DNA from: Catonia carolina
Taxonomy: Eukaryota > Arthropoda > Insecta > Hemiptera > Achilidae
Direction of reading: 5' to 3'
Assembly (NCBI GenBank): GCA_035578175.1
Contig: JAQMRL010000010.1
Coordinates: forward strand, 36,278,784-36,342,783
DNA: 64,000 bases
The notes under the pieces are model-generated. The model worked only from the letters and a program-made list of their open reading frames with translations. It was not told where the DNA came from and ran no database searches. A program made the translations under genes and the position numbers. Numbering within the stretch: the first letter of the stretch is position 1; every line of letters begins with the position of its first letter. Shown here in pieces: positions 45,610 to 55,949 of the stretch.

Positions 45610-46655
45610 TCTTCTTCTTTTAAATTCAAACTATATGCAGATCACATAGATAATAAACTAATGAGGATTTAGATACTGCTAATCAATCTTAATGAAATTT
45701 GAAAAATTTTAATTGAGTTGTAAATAGGAGTAACGTATAACAATCACCAAAAATTCATGAAATTTAAACCATACAGCAAAGTAATATTTTTTTTTTTTGT
45801 AAAATATATCACTCAAATACAACAAAACCCGGGTAAATCCACAATTATTAAAATATAGTAAATACAAAAAAAAATTAGGTTCATTCCTTCCATTTTCAAC
45901 ATTCCTTAAAACATTAATAAAGAAAATTAAAAATATCCATACATTATACTCGTATAATAACAAATTCCTTTAAATTTCCTTCTAAATTCAATTTAACGAA
46001 ACTTTAAGAAATCACACTTATTGATTTTAACATTTATTTAATAATAAACACACCAAAATATACTTAAATACACATCACACACAAACTAATGCACGACATA
46101 TACATAATTTTATACGCATACATAAAGACCATACGTCAGATGAAATTATTCTACTAGATAAACGACTCAATTAACCTGTTTGATATGCATAAAACAATTC
46201 TATTTCATCAAGATATTGAGTTACAAAGAAAAATTATTATACATAAGAAATTTTTAGTAATTTAACATTAAAATCAGATATAAAAATTCAATTTGAGCTC
46301 GTTAAAAAAAGTTATCCATAATGAATACGAGTAACTAGAATATAAGTAATTAAATTCTTGTGCGTCTTTTCATACAATTTTTAAGACAATTATAAGATCT
46401 CCAAAAGAAATAGAAAATTGTCTGTATAAAAATACTTTTACTCCTTTCAAGATGTAATAAAAATATCAAAAACCTCCCAATTCTTAAATAAATTAATACA
46501 AAACAAAATTTTCATAAAAATAATTCAATTGATATATTTATGTTGTGTACTGTTATATGGCAGTAAAAATCTTAGATTTTGTAAAATTTTAGCTGTTTGT
46601 AGCTTTCAGATAAGATAAAAATATACTTTTTGAAGATCAGAATTACATTAAGTGC
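45610..46655. other. AT-rich, nothing recognised
   Basis: No feature found. Confidence 0.45.
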
Positions 46656-46657
46656 AT

Positions 46658-47425
46658 TAAGACCCTTTTCACACGGTACCTGGCAACCGGGTAACTGGAA
46701 CAAGTTACTGGTTCAAAGGTAGAATGAGAGTTTTCACACAAGCTCGGTAAATAATCTGTAGCAGATATGTCGCTGGGCATTCCACTGAAAAGGCCGGCAC
46801 TGTACACCCAGTTTCTTGCCGATTGTTCAATCGGGAGTTCTATTGGTGTTCTAATAAAGGTTCATTGTATATTTTTAAGGTGTTAAATTGTAAGTTTATT
46901 CAATATTTTTTTTGGTTTCAGGTTTATTCATTTTGAAAATATCTATCTACATAGTCATAGAATTATTAATTACAATAGCTGAAGTGAAGTAATATTTATT
47001 ACATTTCATTTGATTGTAACAGCTAATATTTGTACAGACTGGATGCATTTTCTCATAAAAGTATCCTAGCATTGAGAGGAGTGATGGAAATATTACGGTA
47101 GCTTGTCAAAATTTATCACTCATTCTAAAATAACGAAATTAACTTATCCATTATCTTTCCTCAGTTCTTAAAAAAATCCCCCAATTTTTTCTCTATATTT
47201 ATTGTCTGTTTCTTCACCTTGTTTTAATCGACAGTTTAATACCTAGATTGCTAATATTTCATGTTCCATTATTTTCATCAACAATTTAAACACAACTAAC
47301 AACTGGTTATGATTGTCAGCTTAACTGGTTATGTGTTAAATAGTCTATTCATCCACCGGCAACCAAGGTTGTTATTGAACATGGGTGACATCCACGATTG
47401 CAGAGTATGTGTGAAAAGGGACTAA
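46658..47425. mobile_element. 762-bp MITE, Harbinger-like TAA duplication
   Basis: The element 46661-47422 has ends GACCCTTTTCACAC and (reverse complement of the right end) GTCCCTTTTCACAC, then partly similar GGCAACCGG/GCAATCGTGG. It is flanked by TAA at 46658-46660 and 47423-47425. A 3-bp TWA duplication with a CCTTTTCACAC-type end fits non-autonomous PIF/Harbinger elements. No transposase frame inside. Confidence 0.75.
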
Positions 47426-47429
47426 AACC

Positions 47430-48845
47430 GAGAGATATTTGCTTTTGACAACAATCTAGCAATTTCTAAATTAATATAATCAAAAAAATAACTAATTAAG
47501 ATTCCATAGTTCTGTTTGAATATTCTTTAAAACACACAACATAATTACTTCTAAAAAAGAAATTCCTGCAGTATAAATGATAAATGATGTTCAGAAAACT
47601 CTCTCTGTTATCATATGCAAATCTGAGTATACGCGCAGAAGATTTAGTGTACAGAATTGTCATATACCGCATGGGTTCAGTATGCAAAGTATAAGTGATC
47701 GAGGTAAAAAATGTGACAGTTAATTTTTGCAATTTAGTCTTTTTCTAGGTTATTTATTTAATAAAATTTGTATACTCTCTTAGGTTTATTGTTTTCCATT
47801 AATAAAAAATTAAAATATTTAAAAACGACTAAAATCAAGGGTTTCATACATAATTTTTATAATTGTGTATTATATTCATTAATAAAATGTTTAATAAAAA
47901 AATTAATAAATAGATAAGTAGTGTGTAAATAATTTTAAAATCTGTACTTTGTTTATATTTATTCCCATTCTAGCAGTTCCTTTAAAAATTTTAGGATTAC
48001 AAATTTAATAACCATGAATGGAACCTTTGTAGTTGGAGGTTTACTATAAAATGATGCAATTAAAAGTCAAATAAAATTGTCAATTCTGTTAGAATTTAAA
48101 AAATAAAAGATTAAAACACAATTTTTGAGCCAATTTATAATCTAATGTGTATTTTAAATTTTAAGAGCTTATAATGATTTTAACACCGTAGCTACATAAA
48201 ATATAATTAACCATTTTTGTTTACATTGGTAGCTTCTTTTGGAACTCAATAAATTTGTTGCTGTAAATCAAGATTAAAGTACTTTTCCTGAAATAATTTT
48301 CAAGTATTTTTTTGGTATATTGACTAGTATTAAGGATAGATATTGTTGACTAATATAGATGGGAAATGAATTGAGTAAAAGTTTACTAATAATAACTTAG
48401 GTAAACAGATTTAAGCTTACTATTAATTAAAGTATTTTCCTGAAAAAAAATCTTGTGCTATAATTTAAATAATACAGATATTTTAAAATATGTATTTTTA
48501 TGTACATAAAAGTTTAGATTCCTGGCTTATTTAACTATATTACTACCACACCGTACATCCTAGCGTAATCCTTCATTTGACCCAGTAGTCAAATAAACTA
48601 ATTCAATAATACTGCCCTCTCATACACCCGAAACCACCATTACAACAGTCATTATAAACAAGAACATTTCTGACACTGTTATTTTTTGGTTTATCTTTCT
48701 ATAGTTATCCATTAGTTTGAAATTTTATTTCTTGCATGGTTTATTGCTCATTTCTGATCAGTTTTCCAGTAAAGTTAAAGATATAAATTGGTTGTGTCTC
48801 AGGATTTGTAACACCATAAAAAATATGAAATGTTAAGAGTGATGA
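47430..48845. other. AT-rich, nothing recognised
   Basis: No feature found. Confidence 0.4.
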
Positions 48846-48851
48846 GTGTAT

Positions 48852-49123
48852 GCGTCATATCATTGTGAGATTCAATATCCATCATTATTCATAGCTCCAC
48901 CTTGTCCATCATATTTTAATATTGCCACATATACAGACAAATAAAATAATGTAAAGTTGCATCATACAATAAATGGACAAAGCAAACAATATAATAAACA
49001 AAACTCAAAACAAAACAATAACAGAAACATGTTGTTATATGCAGACACGTACTGATGTTTAAATGAGTTCCAGCAATACTGTGACTAACTCCATTGACCT
49101 CCAAGCTCACAATGATATGATGC
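48852..49123. repeat. Candidate MITE with short inverted ends
   Basis: The left end GCGTCATATCATTGTGAG (48852-48869) and the reverse complement of the right end GCATCATATCATTGTGAG (49106-49123) differ at one base. No duplication is evident. The single segment GCATCATATCATTGTGAG also occurs at about 33900. Confidence 0.45.
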
Positions 49124-49359
49124 TTAAAATAATAAATTTAATAATTAAAATAGAAAAAATAAATTTCAAAAAATTGTAAACTTTCAGATTATTATAAAAA
49201 ATCAGAGTAAAGAGAGTAGGTACGCTCTACCAACAGGCTTATATAATATAAAATGACGGAAGTTAAAATTTTTATAGAATCAGATTGAAATGAAAAACAG
49301 CTTACCGACTACAAACATTGACATTCAGATTAAGAAAATTTCTTAAAACACTACCTATG

Positions 49360-49735
49360 TTTAGAGTGTAGCATTGTACGGGAGTAAAACGTGGGTGATA
49401 GGGGCTGTAGAAAGGAAGACGATAGAAGCTTTTGAAATGTGGTGTTATAGGAAAGTGTTAAAGATTAGGTGGTTGGGCAAAATAAGTAATTTAGAAGTTC
49501 TTAGACGAGTGGATGAAAAAAGAAGTATATGAAAATATCTTACCAGAATCTTTCCAGGTATCAATACTGTAGGGTAATATTGAGGAAGAGAATTGTAGGG
49601 GGAGGCAAAGGTTACAATATATAAAGCAAATTACAAAAGTTGTAGGGTGTTACAGGTATGTAGATATGAAACGACTTGCGCAAGATAGAACAGCATCAAA
49701 CCAATCAAGAGACTGATTGCAAAAAAAAGAATTAG
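49360..49735 (+). pseudogene. RTE-like LINE 3'-end relic
   Basis: It encodes YGSKTWVIGAVERKTIEAFE, then MWCYRKVLKIRWLGKISNLE and VLRRVDEKRS, then shifted remains and YETTCARxNSIKPI near the end. The YGSETW...IEAFEMWCYRRMLRISW signature is typical of RTE-type ORFs. Confidence 0.75.
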
Positions 49736-49739
49736 CTTG

Positions 49740-51295
49740 AACACAATTGACAACTCCACAATTCAAATGAGACACTTAACCAAGTGATTTAATTTTCACT
49801 AATAATATGAACATTCTTAAATAAAAAAAAAACCTAATACAATACAAAAAAACAACAACATTTATATTTGATATGTTTGAACATTCTCTAACATTACAAT
49901 ATAAAAATACATAATTTAACAAAATGACATAAATATAAAATCAATTATTTATTTAAATTGTTTAAGACGTGATAAAAATTTAAATTATGAACTAAATATT
50001 AATACATTTCATTTAACAATATAAAATATACTTAAAAATTATGATAAAATATAAACATACCGGTACGCTATAAATATATAACCAAAAAATAATATAAATA
50101 ACACTTTATTTACTTTAAATTTACATCACATAAATTTCGCAATAACATAGATCTAATCTTTTGCTGTTAATTCAAACAGTTATTATATTTTTACTGTCTA
50201 AATATTAAAGACTATAATAAAAAACAAACAATTTGTGATATTATTCAAATTAATTCTTTAATAATTAACTCAAAACAAAAACAATTTCTCGTAAATAAAT
50301 ACGGATTCATTCAAGAACTCATCCAAAAACAGAAAAATTATTATTTTAAAAAATAACTCGCAGTTTACATGGAAGCAGATTCCTGAATTTAATGTTAACT
50401 AATAATACATATTTTTCATATTGTATCAATGTTGTCCAAGATAATTGAATTACACATGTTTTTAAATGTCACCGAAGATTGAAATGATAAATTCTAAAAT
50501 ATTAATTTATGGCAAACAAAACAGAAAAGAGGTTTATAAATAATTTTTTCCAGTAAATAGCCACAATTACATAACAATTTTGACTTATAAAAGAGATTAT
50601 ACCATAAAACCTATATAGAAAAAAAATAGTGATAAAAAGGTATCCATGAATTATTTTCAATTAAATTCAGGGATAATTTATTTAGATCTATTAATTTACA
50701 AGCATCTAAAAAAAAATTATTTCAATATACATACTAATTTCCTGTTTAACCAGATCCCAAGCGTCTGAATTGATTTTATCATAATCATGACAACTGTGAT
50801 AATTACTTCTTTGTAATTGATTTACATAAACTAATAAAAAATACAATCTATTAGTAAATTAGTAATTAATAAACAATTATAATATAATATTGGTATATAA
50901 TTTTCTTTGAGGTTATCAATTCTGTAATACACTAACGTAAAAAGATATTAATGTATCCATTTTAACATCACTCTTTGGATGAACTGGCAAAACCAGAATT
51001 TTTGTTACTTTTAGAAGTCGGTGAACCGTAGATTTATTTCTGTATATACAAACATGTTAGTCAAACTATATTCTTTAAATATAAACATTAAATCAACTAT
51101 TATTATACAATTATTAAAAAAACTTAAAAGATGTGGCTTGCTCTGGTTGTATAATTTTCACCTCTCCCACTACTGTACATTGATACTATTCCCCAACTGT
51201 TGGTACAGCAGTTAATCATTGCTGACGCTGCTCTGACAATCACAAAGAGGCAGTTAGAGGGGGAATTCTTCTCCAGTCTTCAGTAGACGAATGCA
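49740..51295. other. Very AT-rich, nothing recognised
   Basis: No feature supported on either strand. Confidence 0.45.
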
Positions 51296-51299
51296 CTCA

Positions 51300-51480
51300 G
51301 GAATTTTTTTTACTATTTACTTCTTCTTCTGCCTTTCAAGGATTAGGCTTCCGAACCTCTCAAATCTACCCATCTCTTTCTTGGGCATCCTCGTTCTCTC
51401 TTTCCCTCCGGTTTAAACCTATGTCTGCTTAGGTATCCTACCTTCCCTCAGAATGAGGGACATGCATCCACCAGTATTTT
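51300..51480 (-). pseudogene. LINE 3'-terminal fragment with (AAG)n tail
   Basis: Minus-strand frames include CMSLILREGRIPKQ, YKPEGKRERGCPRKRWVDLR and an end in AGGCAGAAGAAGAAG. This matches the RxGRPRxRW C-terminal block of RTE-type LINEs. Confidence 0.65.
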
Positions 51481-51887
51481 ATCAATTTATTAAACATTTT
51501 TAAAGACAATAAAATGTTATTATACATTTTAAAATTTATATCTTAATACTGATTAATTATCATATATTACTAAAATATATCAATACTGATACCAATGTCA
51601 AAACTGTTCTATTAAAATACCACACAGGAAAATATTATATACATTTTCTCATAATGCTAATTAAAATTTTAGATAGATAAATATGAATGAAGTTGAAAAC
51701 AAAGAAGTGGAAGCATGATACAGTAATATCACAATTAATCTAAGTTAAAACTACCAGAATATTACAATATAAAATGTAAGAGTTTAGTGGAAAAAGATCT
51801 AAAATTTTTAACAGTAGTCCTGGAGTTACATTAGACCAATAGATTTTTGGTTTTACTGTATGCATTACATTTTACGTGTATTATATT

Positions 51888-51976
51888 ACGAGCCAGGCTA
51901 TGGTCAACGCAACTAATTTCTACACCAGAGGTCACGGGTTTGATTCCCTGTCAGGTCTAGCATTTTTTTATTAGTC
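51888..51976 (+). repeat. SINE, 5' half, split by an RTE insertion
   Basis: The head GAGCCAGGCTATGGTCAACG (box A side) and GGGTTTGATTCCCTGTCAGG (box B) lead into TAGCATTTTTTTATTAGTC. The other half resumes at 55418. The 9-bp ACCCTTGAT at 51977-51985 is the left target duplication. Confidence 0.8.
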
Positions 51977-52871
51977 ACCCTTGATCTGAGCGAAATTCCA
52001 ACACATGAATGGAGGCTTATATGTGGCGACCTGAATGGACATGTAGGTGCGGATAAGGATGGTTTTGAGGGATGTCATGGTGGTTTTGGCTTTGGAGATC
52101 GAAATAATGAAGGAATGACAGTCCTAGAATTCGCGGCATCGCAGAGGCTGTCTGTAGTGAACACTTTCTTCAAAAAGAAAGACGAGCATCTTATTATATA
52201 CAAGAGTGGGACTGCAAAATCTCAAATAGATTATTTTTTGATAGATAGGTGTAATCTTGGGCAGATAAAGGACTGCAAAGTGATTCCAGGGGAACCTTTA
52301 ACATCACAGCATAGATTGTTACTAATAGCTATGAAACTTGGAAAGCGTATAAAACAAAGGAGAAATGGAGCAACAAAGATAAAATGGCGGAACCTTGCCA
52401 CTGAGAAAGGAAATGACCTCTTAAATAGCATTAGGCTGCATATGAAAAACAACTGCCCTAAAGACAAATCTCCAAACAATACCTGGTCGAATTTTGAAAA
52501 GTTTTCTGTTGGGGCTGCAAAAGATCTACTGGGTGCTAGCAAAGGGTTACTGATGAACAAAAAGGATGCTAAATGGTGGAATGAAAATTCAAAGGAAGCT
52601 GTAGCTAGGAAGAAGCATCTGTTTAGAGTGTGGCAGGAGACGCACTTGGAGGAACACAGGGAAGCCTACAAAAAAGCCAAAAAAGAAGCCAGGAAAACTG
52701 TGGCAATTGAAAAGGATAGAGCAGATCAGAACATATATAAGCATCTGGAACTAGCAAGGGACAATGAAATATATCTCATTGCTAAGTATAGGCATAACTG
52801 TACAAAGGATTTCTCAACCACAAAGTACATGAACAATAGAGAGGGTATATTACTCACTGACGATAAGGATA

Positions 52872-53821
52872 TACGAGGTAGGGTCAAAAAGTTCCCGGAA
52901 TGGTCTCATGCAGTCAAGCATTTGTTTGCTGGAAAGGAAATTTTTGTTTGGGAGGTTGGTATCACTACTAGGGAAGATGCTGTGCCATTTAGCAGGCAGT
53001 TAGAGTTGGTTTCCTGCGTGAGGTGTCTGATATTTTACAAGTAGTTTTTTTCTTTCGTCGGATTGTGAAATGTCATCATTAGAGAAGCGTGCAAATATCA
53101 AATTCTATGTGTTGCTGGAGAAATCACCCTCGGAGAATCTTGAGATGCTGAAGAAAGCATCCAGAAATGTTGCAATGAAGAAAACGGCAGTTTAGGAATG
53201 GCACAAGCATTTTCGTGACAGTCGCACAACAATTAAAGATGACGTTCGGATGGAGTGGCCTTCCACTTCTACCACAGACGAGAATGTTGAGCGCGTTCGA
53301 TAACTTCTCCGTGCAAACAGGTGACAACAGGGAAACAATCAACAAAGAATTGTACACAGAGATCTTAAAACGATTACGAGGAGCAATTCGACGAAAGCGG
53401 CCTGAAAAATGAACAAATGGGCAGGGAATGATTCGTTTTTGTTGCATGACAATGCCCTGTCACATCGATCCCTAGTGGTGAAACAATACCTTGCAAAGAA
53501 CAATGTCACTTCTCTGGAACACCCTCCAATATTCCTCCGATCTTGCACCACCGGATTTTTACCTTATTCCACAACTGAAAATGACATTTTTGGTACATCG
53601 GTTTGCTGATTCATCAGAAGTGATGGAAAATGTGACGAAACAGCTGATAGAACTTTCGAAAAATGGCTTTCAGGAGTGTTTCCAACGATTGTATGAACGG
53701 TGGAATAAGAGCGTAGATGCAGGAGGAGAGTATTTTGAAGGGAAATAGAATTAAAATGTTGTACATCCCATCAATCAATTTCTATTAACCAATTCCGGGA
53801 ACTTTTTGACCCTACCTCGTA
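52872..53821 (+). mobile_element. Internally deleted mariner nested in the LINE
   Basis: The ends at 52874-52901 and 53792-53819 are inverted copies matching over 28 bases (starting CGAGGTAGGGTCAAAAAGTT). They are flanked by TA at 52872-52873 and 53820-53821. The 946-bp length is short for a mariner (about 1.3 kb). Joining the TA flanks restores the LINE frame exactly, which confirms the boundaries. Its ends differ from those of the mariner at 16709. Confidence 0.95.
53070..53748 (+). pseudogene. Mariner transposase, deleted and broken
   Basis: From the ATG at 53070 it reads MSSLEKRANIKFYVLLEKSP, SENLEMLKKASRNVAMKKTA, a stop, WHKHFRDSRTTIKDDVRMEW and TDENVERVR. It then jumps to the catalytic part LLHDNALSHRSLVVKQYLAK and (shifted) HPPIF..LAPPDFYLIPQLK, ending ERWNKSVDAGGEYFEGK at TAG 53746-53748. 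The segment between TDENVERVR and TEILKRLR (first catalytic Asp) is missing. Several stops and shifts are present. Confidence 0.85.
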
Positions 53822-55417
53822 TGTGATAGGTGGTATGAATACTATAATCAGCTACTCAATGAGGAATTTCCACAACAACAGGAAAAGGAGGAACCCAAAA
53901 CTCTAGGACCTATAAATGAAATCACATCGATGGATGTGAGAAGGGCTATTTCCAAAATGAAGAACGGCAAAGCTAGTGGGCCAGATGAAATACCTGCGGA
54001 AATATGGAAGGCACTAGGGGCAGATGGAGAAGTATGGCTTGCAGAACTTTTCAATAAAATAATTGAGGTAGGAAATATGCCAGATGCCTGGAGGAAAAGT
54101 ATCCTTGTGCCCTTCTATAAAAACAAAGGTGATGTTCGTGATTGTAGTAATTATAGGGGGATCAAACTCACCTCACATACCCTGAAGATCTGGGAAAGAG
54201 TCCTAAGTGAGCACCTCACAAACCATGCTGTTCTGACGGAAAACCAATTTGGCTTTACAAAGGGGAAAGGGACCACTGATGCTATTCATGCAATCAGACT
54301 GGTCATGGAGAAGGCTCGGGATAACAAGACAAATCTGTGGATGGTATTTATTGACCTTGAAAAGGCATTTGATCGAGTTCCGAGAACAATTATATGGCAG
54401 GCTCTGAGAGCACATTGACTCCCTGAATGTTATGTCAGACTTATTATGGACATGTATGACAATGTTGAAACAGGCATTAGAACCCCAGCTGGATCATCCA
54501 AGTATTTCAATATTAGGGTTGGTGTACATCAAGGCAGTGCCTTAAGTCCCTTGTTGTTTAATATTGTCATGAACTACTTGACATCGGAAATTCAAAAGGA
54601 GACTCCATGGAACATTTTGTATGCTGATGATGTAGCCCTTATATCGAATAGCCTGCAGGGGATTCAAGAGAACTTGGAAAATTGGAGAAAGGCACTGGAA
54701 CAAAATGGGTTGCGCATCAGTAGAACGAAAACAGAGTACATGTTTTGTAATTTTGATCCTGATGACTCATGGAGTGGAGACATCAAACTTGAGGCAACCC
54801 CCCTGCCCAGAGTTAAAACTTTCAAGTATCTGGGGGCAGTGATCTCAGAGGATGGATCCATGGAGGCTGAAATAGTGCATAAAATAACATCGGGCTGGAA
54901 CAAGTGGCGTATGCTGACTGGGGTTCTGTGTGACCCAAAAGTGCCCATAAAAATAAAGGGAAGAGTCTACAGAGCGGCAGTTAGACCAGCACTTGTCTAT
55001 GGCAGCGAAGCTTGGGCACTTAAGAGAGTGCATGAACAGAAACTCCACACTACAGAGATGCGCATGCTGCAATGGGCGGCATTGAAGGATAAGGTGCGGA
55101 ATGGGCATATAAGGGGAACCTTCAAAGTTGCTAATATAGCAGAAAAGGTGCGAGAGTCCAGGATGAGATGGTATGGTCATGTGCTCAGGAGAACGGATGA
55201 TCATGTCGTGAAGAGGTGCCTTTCCATGGCTACAGGGAGGAGAGGAAGGGGTAGACCCCTTACCACGTGGATGACGAATGTCCAAAGAGACATGAAAATG
55301 TTGGGCTTATCCGAGGAAGACGCACAGGAGCGTAACAAATGGAGCTCTATGATTGGGAAAGCCGACCCCGCGTAACGAGAAGAGGCGAGGCCAAAGAAGA
55401 AGAAGAAGACCCTTGAT

Positions 55418-55475
55418 TATCTGCATATGTAATAATATACAAAACAGTTCGACATAAAAAATCATTTTATGAACA
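55418..55475 (+). repeat. SINE, 3' half of the split copy
   Basis: TATCTGCATATGTAATAATA then CAAAACAGTTCGACATAAAA matches the body of the SINE at 44353-44507 (CATCTGCATTACCC, CAAAACAGTTGGCCGTAAAA). It continues the copy that begins at 51888. Confidence 0.75.
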
Positions 55476-55479
55476 CAAA

Positions 55480-55858
55480 TTCTGATTTTTTAAGTTCTTT
55501 GGGAGGTATAAAAATATATATTTCTTTTAGCGTTATTAATCCCATTTCTACAGTGTACACAGAAGTGGTCAAATTTCAAACTTTTTTCTAGGTATTACTT
55601 GGAAAATATTTATGATGATTTTCAGAACTGTAATTCTTGGGAAAACAGAAATATTATTTACTGCTTCAGAGTAGTTACAACTCTTTTTTTTATATAAGGT
55701 GAAAGTGGTCAAATTTTAAATGTATTGGTTCTTTTATTCATCGTCTAAAAAGCAAGTACAGAATTTTTGGTCTCTGTTTACTGGAGAAGTCAACCAGTGA
55801 GGACTTTCAAATTTAAGTATAGAGATTTTCACTATTTATAATTTATTGAGTATAAATT
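55480..55858. other. AT-rich, nothing recognised
   Basis: No feature found. Confidence 0.4.
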
Positions 55859-55859
55859 T

Positions 55860-55945
55860 TTTTTAGTTTAATTTTAAGTCACATCAACAGCTTTATCATT
55901 AGTGACTAGGAACCGAACCCAGGATCTCTACATTTATATTTCTGT
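55860..55945 (-). repeat. tRNA-derived SINE fragment
   Basis: The minus strand carries GATCCTGGGTTCGGTTCCTA (box B) followed by a body resembling the family (plus strand AGTTTAATTTTAAGTCACAT). Confidence 0.5.
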
Positions 55946-55949
55946 AAGT

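Larger units (their letters stand above)
51986..55375 (+). pseudogene. RTE-like endonuclease/reverse transcriptase ORF (one stop, one insertion)
   Basis: One reading frame runs 51986-52873, skips the mariner and resumes at 53822, ending at TAA 55373-55375. Endonuclease signs: CGDLNGHVGAD, KSQIDYFLID and TSQHRLLLIAM. Reverse transcriptase signs: KASGPDEIPAEIWK, YRGIKLTSHTLKIWERVL, NQFGFTKGKGTTDAI, MVFIDLEKAFDRVP (motif A), GVHQGSALSPLLFNI (motif B) and ILYADDVALI (catalytic YADD). The tail has RWYGHVLRRTDDHV and GRRGRGRPLTTW. The only internal stop is TGA at 54416-54418, where the family usually has Gly. Few lesions suggest a fairly young copy. Confidence 0.9.
51977..55417 (+). mobile_element. 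5'-truncated RTE-like LINE, flanked by ACCCTTGAT
   Basis: The insert 51986-55408 is flanked by ACCCTTGAT at 51977-51985 and 55409-55417. It ends in an AGAAGAAGAAGAAG tail. It starts within the endonuclease domain, so its 5' end was lost on insertion. A 946-bp mariner sits inside at 52874-53819. Without it the LINE is about 2.48 kb. Confidence 0.9.
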
